The notes below the pieces were generated by a model. That model did not search any database and had not been told where the DNA came from. It saw only the letters and a program-made list of their open reading frames with translations. The position numbers were made by a program, and so were the translations under genes. 64,000 bases of DNA from Sediminibacterium sp. Gen4. Its GTDB lineage: Bacteria; Bacteroidota; Bacteroidia; Chitinophagales; Chitinophagaceae. Below, piece after piece: positions 8,715 to 17,438 of this stretch (positions are counted from its first letter, which is position 1; each line of letters opens with the position of its first letter). Where the stretch lies: positions 16,673-80,672 of the forward strand of contig JACBFI010000014.1 in the NCBI GenBank assembly GCA_013391385.1. The letters are read 5' to 3'.

Positions 8715-9893
8715 TTACGATTTCATATTGGCTTTAAAGACACGAATAAAATTACCACCCAATATTTTTCGGATGTCTTTTTTCTTATACCCTCTCTCCA
8801 ATAATGCTTTGGTGAGCAACGGCAATCCGGTTACATCATCCAATTGTTGGGGTGACGAACTGATCCCATCAAAATCAGAACCCAATCCAACATGATCTAC
8901 ACCGATCAACTTTACGATATAGTCCAGATGATCTAACAACAATGACAAAGGCGGACGAAGACTTTTCACCTCATCCGGATATTTTTCAAATAATACCTGC
9001 GATGCATAATAAGGTTCCGGATTAATTTTTCGTAATGAATCTCTTTCCACCTTATGTGCTTGCAGAAAAGCATTGTTACGGGCATTGAACCCACTATCCA
9101 GAAATCCGGAATAAAAATTCAAATGAACCACACCATTGTTCTTGGCAATGGCTTTTAATTGATCATCTTTCAAATTACGAGACACCGGACAAATAGCATG
9201 CACACAACTATGAGAAGCAATTACAGGTTTGGTAGTAGTAGCGATGGCATCCCAAAAAGTACGCTCTCCAACATGCGATACATCTACAATCATTCCCAAT
9301 TCGTTCATCCGTTGAACAATTTGCTTACCGAAAGCAGTGAGTCCTCTTTTCTCCATTGGTAATGTGTCTTTAACTTCATCGGCAGCAGAAGTTGCCCATG
9401 CAGTAGAATTGTTCCAGGTCAGTGTCATATAGCGAACACCTCTTTCAAAGAGTTGATCTAATTTTTGTAGGTCATCTTCAATCATGTGCCCACCTTCCAC
9501 ACCCATCATGGTACCTAACTTTTTTTCTTTTACGGCACGTTGCAGGTCTGATGGCGTTTTTACCAGCATCATTGCAGACGGATTTCTTTCCAACCAAGCA
9601 TACACTGAATCTATTTCCTGATTGGCTCTTTTGTAAGCGGCTCCTTTTCCAAAACCGCCATCGCAGAAAATGGAAAATACTTGTATATCCATACCGCCTT
9701 CTTTCATTCGTTGTAAATCTGAATGCGTTCTGCCTTTCAAGTTCTGATCAAATCGAACACCTTTATCAGCTGCTTGTGTAGGAAAATCGTTATGCGTATC
9801 GATGACGATGGATCGTTGGTGCAATTTTTTATAAGATTGCGACATCACCAATAGTGGCATTAGCAATAAAGAAAATAAAACTGTTTTTTTCAT
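8715..9893 (-). CDS. exported membrane-type dipeptidase, peptidase M19
   Basis: A 392-residue protein with a signal peptide (MKKTVLFSLLLMPLLVMSQ) and the metal-binding landmarks of renal-dipeptidase relatives: VIDTHNDFP (His-x-Asp), GVEGGHMI (bridging Glu), DVSHVG, ASHSCVHA and GSDFDG. M19 enzymes cleave dipeptides, often with a D-residue at the C-terminal side. The gene follows a D-aminoacylase by 24 nt on the same strand. Together the two suggest salvage of D-amino-acid-containing peptides in the periplasm (inference). Confidence 0.9.
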   Translation of the reverse strand: MKKTVLFSLLLMPLLVMSQSYKKLHQRSIVIDTHNDFPTQAADKGVRFDQNLKGRTHSDLQRMKEGGMDIQVFSIFCDGGFGKGAAYKRANQEIDSVYAWLERNPSAMMLVKTPSDLQRAVKEKKLGTMMGVEGGHMIEDDLQKLDQLFERGVRYMTLTWNNSTAWATSAADEVKDTLPMEKRGLTAFGKQIVQRMNELGMIVDVSHVGERTFWDAIATTTKPVIASHSCVHAICPVSRNLKDDQLKAIAKNNGVVHLNFYSGFLDSGFNARNNAFLQAHKVERDSLRKINPEPYYASQVLFEKYPDEVKSLRPPLSLLLDHLDYIVKLIGVDHVGLGSDFDGISSSPQQLDDVTGLPLLTKALLERGYKKKDIRKILGGNFIRVFKANMKS

Positions 9894-9917
9894 AGCATGA
9901 ACTTAAAAAGATACGAC

Positions 9918-11480
9918 TTACTCGATTGATTTACGCAATGCTTTACCCGCGCGCATTCCGGTGTGCTGACCTTCGTTAACTGTTAATTGTCCATTCACCA
10001 ATACATAACTGAACCCGGATGAATATTGATGTGGTTGATCAAATGTAGAACGATCGATCACCATTTTTTCATCAAAAATGACAATATCTGCTGCCATCCC
10101 TTCTAACAATAATCCACGATCTTTTAATCTGAATTTGGTTGCAGGCAGTGAAGTCATTCTGCGAATGGCTTCTTCGAGTCCAATTACTTTTTCCTCACGA
10201 ACATATTTCCCCAATACCCTTGCATTGGTTCCATATCCTCTCGGATGAGGATTGCCTTGTTGATAGATACGAATGCTGGCATCAGAAGCAAACATATTGA
10301 AGGGATATTGCATGATCGTTTTTACATCATCTTCACTCATTCCATGAAATACCATTCCCGCACCACCTTGCTCCATCATTTGAATAATGACTTCTGCCTC
10401 TGACACTGCGGTATGCGGATTACCTTTTGATAGATTCACTTGTTCAATACTCTTTCCATTCAAAGTAGTATCCGCTTCAAAATAAGCGACTACCGGATAA
10501 CTGAAATGTTGCAATTTTCTTTTCGCAAGTTTTTGTAACATATACTGCTTCACTTCCTCACGAATCTTCGGATTTTTTAGTCTGGCGTTAATTGAATCTC
10601 TGCCGTCAGCCAAAACCCAATCAGGTAATAAAGTACTGAGTGAAGTACTGGAAGCAGTATAAGGATATTGATCGACGGTTACATCCAAGCCTTGTTCTCT
10701 TGCCTGCATCACCATTGGAATGGTTTCTTTACTTCTTCCCCAGTTTTGTTGTCCACTAAGTTTGAAATGCGATATCTGAACCGGCAATCCTGCTTCTTTA
10801 CCAATGTACAATGCCTCTTCGATGGCTTGCACCACACTATCACCTTCATCTCTCATGTGACTAGCATAAACGCCCTGATACTTTGCCGTTACTTTTGCTA
10901 AACGCACCACTTCCTCGGTTTTAGAATATGTGCCGGGAATATAGATGAGTCCGGTAGACATTCCCACAGCACCGCTTTTCATGGCCTTTTCTACCAACTG
11001 CTCCATTTGTAACATTTCTGCTTCGGTAGGATCTCTGTTCACTGTTCCCATCACAGCTTTGCGTACATCATTATGTCCGATCAACGCTGCAACATTCACC
11101 GAAGTACGCAAGCTATCTACCATGGTTAGGTAAGCATCAATGTCTGCTTGTGATAATCCACAATTACCTGTGATAACGGTTGTAACACCATCATAAATAA
11201 AATTGGCTGCTTCCGGATGCTTTTTTTCATCTTTTTCAATATGGGTATGTACATCTATAAAACCCGGAGCTACCATTTGTTGTCTAGCATCAATGACACG
11301 ATTAGCCGTCCATTTACCCAGGTTCCCGATGCGTACAATTTTTCCATTGCTGATGGCAATATCACCATAGTACCAGGAATTGCCTGTTCCATCAAGTATG
11401 CGACCATTTTTTATGAGTATTTCTGCCTGCTGCGCCTTCGCAGTACCACATAAAAGAAGAAGAATGACCAATAAACGCAT
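9918..11480 (-). CDS. exported N-acyl-D-amino-acid deacylase, amidohydrolase family 3
   Basis: 520 residues with a signal peptide (MRLLVILLLLCGTAKAQ). The amidohydrolase core shows ILIKNGRILDGTG, the metal site FIDVHTHIE, the GNCGLS loop, SHFKLSG and a late ASDASI. These match D-aminoacylases, zinc enzymes that release D-amino acids from N-acyl forms. It is the first gene of a minus-strand set with the M19 dipeptidase and the HGxPGHxC lipoprotein. Relatives include dihydroorotase-like and N-acyl-D-glutamate deacylases, so the exact substrate is open. Confidence 0.88.
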   Translation of the reverse strand: MRLLVILLLLCGTAKAQQAEILIKNGRILDGTGNSWYYGDIAISNGKIVRIGNLGKWTANRVIDARQQMVAPGFIDVHTHIEKDEKKHPEAANFIYDGVTTVITGNCGLSQADIDAYLTMVDSLRTSVNVAALIGHNDVRKAVMGTVNRDPTEAEMLQMEQLVEKAMKSGAVGMSTGLIYIPGTYSKTEEVVRLAKVTAKYQGVYASHMRDEGDSVVQAIEEALYIGKEAGLPVQISHFKLSGQQNWGRSKETIPMVMQAREQGLDVTVDQYPYTASSTSLSTLLPDWVLADGRDSINARLKNPKIREEVKQYMLQKLAKRKLQHFSYPVVAYFEADTTLNGKSIEQVNLSKGNPHTAVSEAEVIIQMMEQGGAGMVFHGMSEDDVKTIMQYPFNMFASDASIRIYQQGNPHPRGYGTNARVLGKYVREEKVIGLEEAIRRMTSLPATKFRLKDRGLLLEGMAADIVIFDEKMVIDRSTFDQPHQYSSGFSYVLVNGQLTVNEGQHTGMRAGKALRKSIE

Positions 11481-11540
11481 ATAAAAAGATTATGCTGAAA
11501 GATAAGCAATCTTGACAGACTGGTTTAGCAGCTATTTTTA

Positions 11541-11615
11541 GCTATGAGCTTCGAGCCAAGAGCTATGAGCAATCTAACAATACGCTCATAGAAAGATAGC
11601 TGGCCTTAGAAGCCA
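11541..11615. repeat. heptamer array 6
   Basis: GCTATGA, GCTTCGA, GCCAAGA, GCTATGA, GCAATCT in 7-bp phase, then a looser downstream arm with GCTCATA and GATAGCTGGC. It lies in the divergent region between the D-aminoacylase and prfA, so a terminator role alone would not explain it. Confidence 0.7.
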
Positions 11616-11634
11616 AAACTCAGCCCGAAAGCTG

Positions 11635-11642
11635 TAATTTTG
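11635..11642 (+). promoter_or_regulatory. -7 promoter element of prfA
   Basis: TAATTTTG, an exact TAnnTTTG match, 20 nt before the start codon at 11663. Confidence 0.6.
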
Positions 11643-11662
11643 CACTCCATAAAAAAACGGAT

Positions 11663-12724
11663 ATGCTGGATAAGCTCGATGCCATCAAAGCCAGATTTGA
11701 ACAAGTAGGTGTAGCACTTACCAATCCTGAGATCATCAATGATCAGAAGCAGTTTGGTGCATACAGCAAAGAGTATCGTTCTTTGGAGAAGATCGTAAAA
11801 CCTTATGATGAATATCAAAAGGTGATGGCCGACTACACTTTTGCCAAAGACAATCAGAACAGCAGTGATCCTGATATGCGTGAGTTAGCCAAAATGGAAT
11901 TGCCTGAACTGGAAGAAAAGAAAGAAGCGCTGGAAAAAGAATTGACCAAACTCCTCATACCGAAAGACCCACAGGATGATAAAAATGCCATTCTGGAAAT
12001 ACGTGCAGGAACAGGTGGTGATGAAGCGAGTCTATTTGCCGGTGATCTCTTAGGCATGTATTTGCGCTATTGCGCTAAAAAAGGATGGAAAGCCGCAGTA
12101 GTCAGTGAAAGTGAAGGAACTGTGGGCGGATATAAAGAAGTAGTGGTAGAAGTAACCGGTGAAGATGTATATGGCACTTTGAAATTTGAAAGTGGTGTAC
12201 ATCGTGTTCAACGTGTTCCCGATACTGAAACACAAGGACGGGTACACACTTCAGCAGCAACTGTTGCCGTAATGCCGGAAGCTGAGGAAGTAGATTTTGA
12301 ATTGAAAGAAAGTGATGTGAAAATGGAAACTGCCCGAAGTGGTGGTGCGGGCGGACAAAACGTTAACAAAGTAGAGACCAAAGTATTCTTGACCCATATT
12401 CCTACCGGTGTGGTAGTGGTTTGTCAGACCGAGCGTTCTCAGTTAGGTAACCGCGAGAAAGCCATGGCCATGTTGCGTACGAAATTGTATGAAGAACAGG
12501 TACGTAAACAAGAAGAAGAAATTGCACGCCATAGAAAGACATTGGTAAGTACAGGCGACCGGAGTGCAAAGATCAGAACCTATAACTGGCCGCAGGGTCG
12601 TGTCACCGATCATCGTATTGGCTTGACTTCCTACAACTTAGATGCGGTGATCAATGGTGAGATCGATGAATTTATCGAAGCCTTACAAGTGGCTGAAAAC
12701 GCCGAGAAAATGCTGGTGCAATAA
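11663..12724 (+). CDS. prfA: peptide chain release factor 1
   Basis: 353 residues, normal for RF1. It decodes UAA and UAG and triggers peptide release at the ribosome. The GGQ motif is at 230-232 ([15 protein letters not shown]). The codon-reading PxT motif is P-D-T at 186-188; E. coli RF1 has P-A-T, so the middle residue differs while the two defining residues are kept. The pattern [12 protein letters not shown] and the C-terminal [11 protein letters not shown] are standard. It is the first gene after a clear -7 element. Confidence 0.97.
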   Translation: MLDKLDAIKARFEQVGVALTNPEIINDQKQFGAYSKEYRSLEKIVKPYDEYQKVMADYTFAKDNQNSSDPDMRELAKMELPELEEKKEALEKELTKLLIPKDPQDDKNAILEIRAGTGGDEASLFAGDLLGMYLRYCAKKGWKAAVVSESEGTVGGYKEVVVEVTGEDVYGTLKFESGVHRVQRVPDTETQGRVHTSAATVAVMPEAEEVDFELKESDVKMETARSGGAGGQNVNKVETKVFLTHIPTGVVVVCQTERSQLGNREKAMAMLRTKLYEEQVRKQEEEIARHRKTLVSTGDRSAKIRTYNWPQGRVTDHRIGLTSYNLDAVINGEIDEFIEALQVAENAEKMLVQ

Positions 12725-12795
12725 GTTTTCCTTCTATCTGTTTTGCAACGATTTTATGACAGAGGTTGTCTATATTTATATAGAAAAAATCTGTT

Positions 12796-13509
12796 ATGCA
12801 GAAATCGCTTATATATATTTTCTTGTTCGTGCTAATGGCAGGCAGTAGTCAGGCACAAATAGGTTCCTATTCATTTTCAGGAAGCTCTAAAGTATTGTAC
12901 AATGATGGCTATGGTGTACCATGGTCAAATTCTACTCTGTACAATACTGATGGCTCTCCTTTTTATGATACATCTTTTTGTATAGGATCCATTCAACTGA
13001 CCAATGGAAAAATGTACGGCGGTATTAAACTAAAGCTGAATCTAGAAGAACAGAAGATCATTTTTGAAGTGGAAGATGGCAAAGCATTCGTTCTATCGAT
13101 TCCGGTTTCGCGTGTTGAACTCGGATGCGCAGCTTCGTCAAAACCTACAGTATTCCGCTCCGGATTCACAGCCATAGATAAACAAAATGATCGTTCCTTA
13201 TACCAGGTACTCGATTCCGGAAAAGTATTACTCCTGAAATATACAGAGATCAGGTTCAAAGACTCGAAAGCCTATAATAGTAATGATATGACGAGAACTT
13301 ATCGACAACTTCCCAGCTATTATTTATGGGTACCGGGGAAAGACATGGTGAAAGTTTCAACCAATGAAAATGATTTATTAGCCACACTTTCCGATCAGCA
13401 AAAACTATTGAATGATGCTATATTGAAAGAGAAATTAAAAGTGAGAAAAGAAGCAGACCTCATTAAGATCATTGCTTTATACAATCGTTCTTCTGTAAAG
13501 GGCTCTTAA
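12796..13509 (+). CDS. secreted protein, paralogue A of a tandem pair
   Basis: A 237-residue protein with a signal peptide ending near SSQA. I recognise no named domain. It shares a layout with the next gene: NDGYGVPWSN..GSPFYDT, then STVQL/SIQLTNGK, a strand pair, FRSGFTAIDKQND, a lysine-rich LLKYTEIRFKDSKAYN, and a C-terminal ETDLIK/EADLIK helix. The pair therefore arose by duplication. Probably periplasmic or surface located; function unknown. Confidence 0.7.
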   Translation: MQKSLIYIFLFVLMAGSSQAQIGSYSFSGSSKVLYNDGYGVPWSNSTLYNTDGSPFYDTSFCIGSIQLTNGKMYGGIKLKLNLEEQKIIFEVEDGKAFVLSIPVSRVELGCAASSKPTVFRSGFTAIDKQNDRSLYQVLDSGKVLLLKYTEIRFKDSKAYNSNDMTRTYRQLPSYYLWVPGKDMVKVSTNENDLLATLSDQQKLLNDAILKEKLKVRKEADLIKIIALYNRSSVKGS

Positions 13510-13512
13510 AAA

Positions 13513-14235
13513 ATGTATATGAAAAAAAATCTTTTGCTCCTACTCATCATCAGTTTTATGGGTCTTATAGCCTCAGCTCAGAGTTTTGAAAGAATAGACC
13601 CTTTGCGCCATACAAAAGAAACGATCCAGTTTATGAGTGACGGTAATGGTCAACCTTTCAAACCTACTCGTGGTTTTGAAGAAGAAGGCTCCCCATTTTT
13701 TGCGAATGACTATTTGGAAAGTACGGTTCAACTGATGAATGGGAAAAGCTACCACCGTATTCCGGTGAAGATCAATTATCTAACAGGTCAGTTATTATTT
13801 AAAACAGAAGATGGACAGGAAATGACCGTCATCAAACCTTTTCAACGTATTGAACTCTTCCGCGAAGGACAGAAATATATTTTTAGAAGTGGATTTCCTC
13901 CGATCGACAAACAAAATGAATTCACTTTATATGAAATGCTTGATTCCGGTGCTGCGGTATTATTGAAACATACATCCGTAACATTTCAAGACAAGCAACC
14001 CTATAACGGAGTGAATATTATCAGGACCTACACAAAAAAAGAAGTGTATTATTCTTACATACCTTCCAACGGATTGATTGCATTACCCACTGAACCAACA
14101 GAACTGATTCGTTTATTTGGGAAGGAAGCTGTTGTGATGAATGATTATCTACTGGCGCATAAACTCAAGACTAAAAAAGAAACCGATCTGATCAAATTAT
14201 TTGCGCATTATAATTCCCTCAAAAAATCAAATTGA
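13513..14235 (+). CDS. secreted protein, paralogue B of a tandem pair
   Basis: 240 residues, 3 nt after the stop of paralogue A, so almost surely cotranscribed. A second ATG at 13519 gives MKKNLLLLLIISFMGLIASA directly and may be the true start. Shared features with A include GSPFF, STVQLMNGKSYH, FRSGFPPIDKQNE, LYEMLDSGAAVLLKHT and the KKETDLIKLFAHY tail. No known domain; function unknown. Confidence 0.7.
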   Translation: MYMKKNLLLLLIISFMGLIASAQSFERIDPLRHTKETIQFMSDGNGQPFKPTRGFEEEGSPFFANDYLESTVQLMNGKSYHRIPVKINYLTGQLLFKTEDGQEMTVIKPFQRIELFREGQKYIFRSGFPPIDKQNEFTLYEMLDSGAAVLLKHTSVTFQDKQPYNGVNIIRTYTKKEVYYSYIPSNGLIALPTEPTELIRLFGKEAVVMNDYLLAHKLKTKKETDLIKLFAHYNSLKKSN

Positions 14236-14238
14236 TCT

Positions 14239-15279
14239 TTAGTTCTTGTTGATACTGTCCTCTTCTTTTTTGATTTTTTGCTCCCATGCCCAGGCAGTCT
14301 GCATCATCTGGTCCAGATCGTAGCGTATCGTCCATCCTAATTGCTGAATTGCTTTTTCATTATTGGCATAGATGGCTTCAACATCACCCGGTCTTCTTTG
14401 CCCTAGTTCATAATTGAGTTGTAGACCACTTACTTTTTCAAATGTATGAATGGCTTCTAGTACGGTGATTCCATTACCCGTACCCAGGTTAAATACTTCA
14501 CACTTGTTTTGATGAGTACCGGCACGCAGATAATCAACAGCAAGCGTATGGGCATGTGCAATATCTGATACATGGATATAATCACGGATACAACTACCAT
14601 CTCGTGTTTGGTAATCATTACCGTATACCATCATCTTGGGCAATTTACCGATTGCAGTTTGTGTAATCACAGGAACCAGATTTTGTGGTTTCCCTAAAGG
14701 CAATTCTCCAATTAAACAAGAAGGATGAGCTCCTACCGGATTGAAATAACGTAATAAAACGACTTGGGTATTGGAGGCTTTTGTAAAATCACGAAGTATT
14801 TGTTCCCCCATTTGTTTGGTAGCGCCATATGGTGAAACTGCCTGTTGCAAAGCTGTTTCCTCAGTTACGGGGAAACGATCCGGATTGCCATACACTGTAC
14901 AGGAAGAGGAAAATACCAACTGTTGAATATTAAACTCCTTCACACATTTCAAAATACTCACCAATGAACCCATATTGTTTTCGTAATACAATAAAGGTTG
15001 TTCTACCGATTCGCCTACTGCTTTATATGCGGCAAAATGAATCACAGCGCTGATATCGGGATTCTCTTGAAATACAGCTAAAGTTTCATCAAAATTTTTG
15101 AGATCAACTTTATAATTCTTGATACGCTTCCCGGTAATCAATTGTATGCCGGTAAGTGGATAAGAAGTGGAACGTGATTGATCATCAATAGAAATTACGT
15201 CATATCCATTTTCGATCAGATCCACAATGGTATGTGAACCGATATATCCGCAGCCTCCGGTAACCAATATTTTTGCCAT
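14239..15279 (-). CDS. galE: UDP-glucose 4-epimerase
   Basis: 346 residues from MAKILVTGGCGYIGSH; an upstream in-frame ATG at 15300 would add 7 residues ahead of the NAD-binding strand and is less likely. The Rossmann motif GGCGYIGS is at the N-terminus, the catalytic S and Y-x3-K appear as SSSCTVYG and SPYGATK, and FNLGTGNG and RRPGD complete the extended-SDR pattern. GalE interconverts UDP-glucose and UDP-galactose for Leloir metabolism and surface polysaccharides. It is convergent with the secreted pair. Confidence 0.93.
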   Translation of the reverse strand: MAKILVTGGCGYIGSHTIVDLIENGYDVISIDDQSRSTSYPLTGIQLITGKRIKNYKVDLKNFDETLAVFQENPDISAVIHFAAYKAVGESVEQPLLYYENNMGSLVSILKCVKEFNIQQLVFSSSCTVYGNPDRFPVTEETALQQAVSPYGATKQMGEQILRDFTKASNTQVVLLRYFNPVGAHPSCLIGELPLGKPQNLVPVITQTAIGKLPKMMVYGNDYQTRDGSCIRDYIHVSDIAHAHTLAVDYLRAGTHQNKCEVFNLGTGNGITVLEAIHTFEKVSGLQLNYELGQRRPGDVEAIYANNEKAIQQLGWTIRYDLDQMMQTAWAWEQKIKKEEDSINKN

Positions 15280-15321
15280 GCTCAAAACTTGATACGGCAA
15301 AATACACAGCGCCGCTTAGAA

Positions 15322-16362
15322 TCAGATAAAAAATTTGATGATATAGTAAATCAATGCTGCCATAGCTGCAGAAACAGGAATGGTTAAAATCCATGCCCAA
15401 AGAAGATTCACCGTTACTCCCCAACGTACTGCACTCAATCTTTTAGTGGCACCTACACCTATGATAGCCCCTGTAATGGTATGTGTAGTACTTACCGGGA
15501 TGGCTAATTTCTCTGTAAGGAATAAAGTGATAGCTCCTGCCGTTTCAGCACTTACGCCTTCCAGCGGTGTTACTTTTGTAATTCTAGTACCCATCGTCTT
15601 AACAATTTTCCATCCTCCACTCATGGTTCCTAATCCGATCACTAGAAAACTACAAAAAGGTACCCAGCTATACTCACTTACAAATTGATTGAATGTCATA
15701 TCCACACCCAATGATTGTTCGTAGTAAATAATGGCAGCTCCAATAATACCCATTACTTTTTGCGCATCATTACCACCATGCCCTAAACTAAATGCTGCAG
15801 ATGAAACCAACTGAAGTCTTTTAAACCAAGTTTCTGCTTTATACGGATTGGCTCGTTTGCAGAGGTGCACAATTAAAATGGTAATGAAAAATGCCATAAA
15901 CATCCCTATCAATGGGGCCATGAAAATGAATAAGAATGTTGGAATGACTTTAGCATAGTTTACCACATCAATTCCCCCTTCACTAAAACCACCCGCATGT
16001 GCCAATGCTGCCCCCATGAAACCACCCAATAAAGTATGTGATGAGCTAGAGGGAATACCAAACCACCAAGTAACCAGATTCCAGGTAATGGCTGCAATCA
16101 ACCCTGCCAGAATAACTTCGAGTGTGATGAAATTTTCGTTGACAGATTTAGCAATCGTATTACCAATTTTAAATTCCCCGATCAGGTATTTCGAAATAAA
16201 GAAGGCTGCAAAGTTGAATATCGCAGCCCAAAGTACAGCCTGAAATGGTGTCAATACTTTTGTGGAAACGATGGTAGCAATAGAGTTTGCCGCATCATGA
16301 AATCCATTGATATAATCGAAAATAAAAGCCAGAACAATGATGATGACCAGGAGGGTGAACAT
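15322..16362 (-). CDS. pit: PiT-family inorganic phosphate permease
   Basis: 346 residues, all membrane segments. The N-terminal signature FDYINGFHDAANSIAT and the C-terminal repeat VSTTHTITGAIIGVGA are the duplicated PiT motifs; WWFGIPSSSSHTLLGG is also typical. PiT proteins import phosphate with a cation. Short length is normal for Bacteroidota. It follows the DUF47 gene by about 80 nt on the same strand, a common pairing, with heptamer array 7 between them. The regulatory pair upstream makes this a phosphate module. Confidence 0.93.
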   Translation of the reverse strand: MFTLLVIIIVLAFIFDYINGFHDAANSIATIVSTKVLTPFQAVLWAAIFNFAAFFISKYLIGEFKIGNTIAKSVNENFITLEVILAGLIAAITWNLVTWWFGIPSSSSHTLLGGFMGAALAHAGGFSEGGIDVVNYAKVIPTFLFIFMAPLIGMFMAFFITILIVHLCKRANPYKAETWFKRLQLVSSAAFSLGHGGNDAQKVMGIIGAAIIYYEQSLGVDMTFNQFVSEYSWVPFCSFLVIGLGTMSGGWKIVKTMGTRITKVTPLEGVSAETAGAITLFLTEKLAIPVSTTHTITGAIIGVGATKRLSAVRWGVTVNLLWAWILTIPVSAAMAALIYYIIKFFI

Positions 16363-16390
16363 AGGGTTAATTTTTCTGGGAAGAAAAAAT

Positions 16391-16444
16391 GAAAGGTGAA
16401 AGGTGAAAAGTGAAACGATTTTGTTTCACCTTTCACTTTTCACG
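16391..16444. repeat. heptamer array 7, hairpin inside the DUF47-pit unit
   Basis: The left arm is GAAAGGT, GAAAGGT, GAAAGT-type words; the right arm, after the loop GATTTT, has TTTCACC, TTTCACT, TTTCACG. The arms pair over about 20 bp with few mismatches. The array ends at the stop codon of the DUF47 gene. It could reduce or stabilise transcription into pit. Confidence 0.85.
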
Positions 16445-17092
16445 CTAAGCATACTTAATAATGATAGATTCAATAACATTGGCTGCGTCTTCACATTTAT
16501 CAGTCGCAATTTCCATGACCTGATAAATTTCTCTTTTCTTGATCACTTCTTTAAAGTCGTTCTCTTGCTGGAACAACATTTCAATACTCATATCAAATAC
16601 ATCATCAGCCTGATTCTCGATGCTGTTTACTTTTACCATAGCCTCGGTCATCTCACGCAGGTTTTTCATATCACGTAGTCCATTCACCGCTTTTTTGATC
16701 TCGATGGTACCCTGCAGGATCAGATCCGCCATTTTCTGAATACCGGTATCATTCGGATTCACACTGTAGAAATTGATCTTTTTAGAAGATGCGAAAATAT
16801 AATCGGCAATATCATCCAAAGCTGTTGCCAGATAGTGGATGTCTTCACGATCAAACGGTGTGATGAAATTTCTGCCTAATTCAGTAAAAATACGGTGTGT
16901 ATTATCGTCGTTTTTGTGCTCAAGGTCTTCAATCTGAGCCAGTACCGCAGCACGCTTATTATTATCGGGTTCACTCACCATCTCCTTGAGTTTCAAGCCC
17001 ATTTCGTGCACTTTTTCGGCTACATCTTCAAATAATTCATAGAAAACTTTGTTTTTTGGCATGAACAAACGGCCGAAAGTATTGATACCCAT
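16445..17092 (-). CDS. DUF47 (PhoU-like) protein
   Basis: 215 residues, all helical. The pattern FYELFEDVAEKVHEMG, KRAAVLAQIEDLEHKNDD, FITPFDREDIHYLATALDDIADYIFAS is that of the DUF47/YkaA family, PhoU-like proteins often encoded beside PiT permeases and thought to modulate them. Metal-binding D/E repeats are present. It is the first gene of the DUF47-pit unit and has its own -7 element at 17108-17115. Confidence 0.9.
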   Translation of the reverse strand: MGINTFGRLFMPKNKVFYELFEDVAEKVHEMGLKLKEMVSEPDNNKRAAVLAQIEDLEHKNDDNTHRIFTELGRNFITPFDREDIHYLATALDDIADYIFASSKKINFYSVNPNDTGIQKMADLILQGTIEIKKAVNGLRDMKNLREMTEAMVKVNSIENQADDVFDMSIEMLFQQENDFKEVIKKREIYQVMEIATDKCEDAANVIESIIIKYA

Positions 17093-17107
17093 AGGTTAAA
17101 ATTTACG

Positions 17108-17115
17108 CAAAAATA
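17108..17115 (-). promoter_or_regulatory. -7 promoter element of the DUF47-pit unit
   Basis: On the minus strand TATTTTTG, an exact match to TAnnTTTG, 16 nt before the start. Upstream of it, minus strand from 17167, GTTACCTAATT and ATTAATTCCTT resemble two units of the porin array (GTTACCAAATC, ATTATGAAATA), a weak sign of shared control. Confidence 0.5.
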
Positions 17116-17210
17116 GGCTTACGGTACCGATGTAGAAAGGAAAACAAGGAATTAATAATTAGGTAACATTAAAATTTGCTGAATTTCTGTATATGTTCCT
17201 GATCGCAATC

Positions 17211-17267
17211 GTTAACGGTTTGTTCTCATTAAGGACATTTCCGGTTAACACAGTCCCTCCAATTTTG
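17211..17267 (+). promoter_or_regulatory. GTTAAC-type 11-bp repeats and -7 element of an orphan transcript
   Basis: Four 11-bp units: GTTAACGGTTT, GTTCTCATTAA, GGACATTTCCG, GTTAACACAGT. Units 1 and 4 match the last unit of the porin array (GTTAACG). A -7-like CAATTTTG (one mismatch to TAnnTTTG) follows at 17260-17267. No plus-strand gene lies downstream, only a terminator at 17318, so the promoter would make a short RNA. The middle units are weak. Confidence 0.4.
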
Positions 17268-17271
17268 CAAC

Positions 17272-17345
17272 ACAGTTTATCGTAATTGAGCAACGAAAGT
17301 AGATTTTCTCATGTGTCAGCCCCGATGTCTATCGGGGCTTTTGCG
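17272..17345 (+). ncRNA. candidate small RNA, about 70-75 nt
   Basis: The region lies between two minus-strand genes yet carries a plus-strand promoter-like element (17260-17267) and a strong plus-strand terminator (17318-17343). No ORF of note lies between. The simplest reading is a short non-coding transcript with its 3' end at the terminator. Its place in the phosphate module, and the GTTAAC repeats before it, suggest a phosphate-responsive RNA. The 5' end is estimated from the promoter only. Confidence 0.4.
17318..17343 (+). terminator. intrinsic terminator without an upstream plus-strand gene
   Basis: Perfect 9-bp stem AGCCCCGAT / ATCGGGGCT with loop GTCT (17327-17330), followed by TTT on the plus strand. 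The minus strand has no U-run after the stem. It supports an unannotated plus-strand transcript. Confidence 0.75.
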
Positions 17346-17365
17346 TGGGAGGGCTGATAGATTCC

Positions 17366-17417
17366 TACCATGGACTATCGACTATGGACCATGGACCATA
17401 GTCGATAGTCCATGGTA
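17366..17417. repeat. heptamer array 8, perfect 22-bp inverted repeat
   Basis: Seven words in phase: TACCATG, GACTATC, GACTATG, GACCATG, GACCATA, GTCGATA, GTCCATG. Bases 17366-17387 and 17396-17417 are exact reverse complements over 22 bp, with an 8-nt loop. It lies 21 nt beyond the stop codon of the PhoR-like kinase and may end its transcript. Together with the candidate RNA it fills the 346-bp gap before the DUF47 gene. Confidence 0.9.
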
Positions 17418-17438
17418 AGAAAATATTTTCACCCTCAC

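Noticed and set aside
8335-8895. Plus-strand ORF of 186 codons opposite the HGxPGHxC lipoprotein
   Set aside because: It lies fully opposite a gene with a clean lipobox and repeated motifs; its own sequence has no domain and it arises from codon bias of the minus-strand gene.
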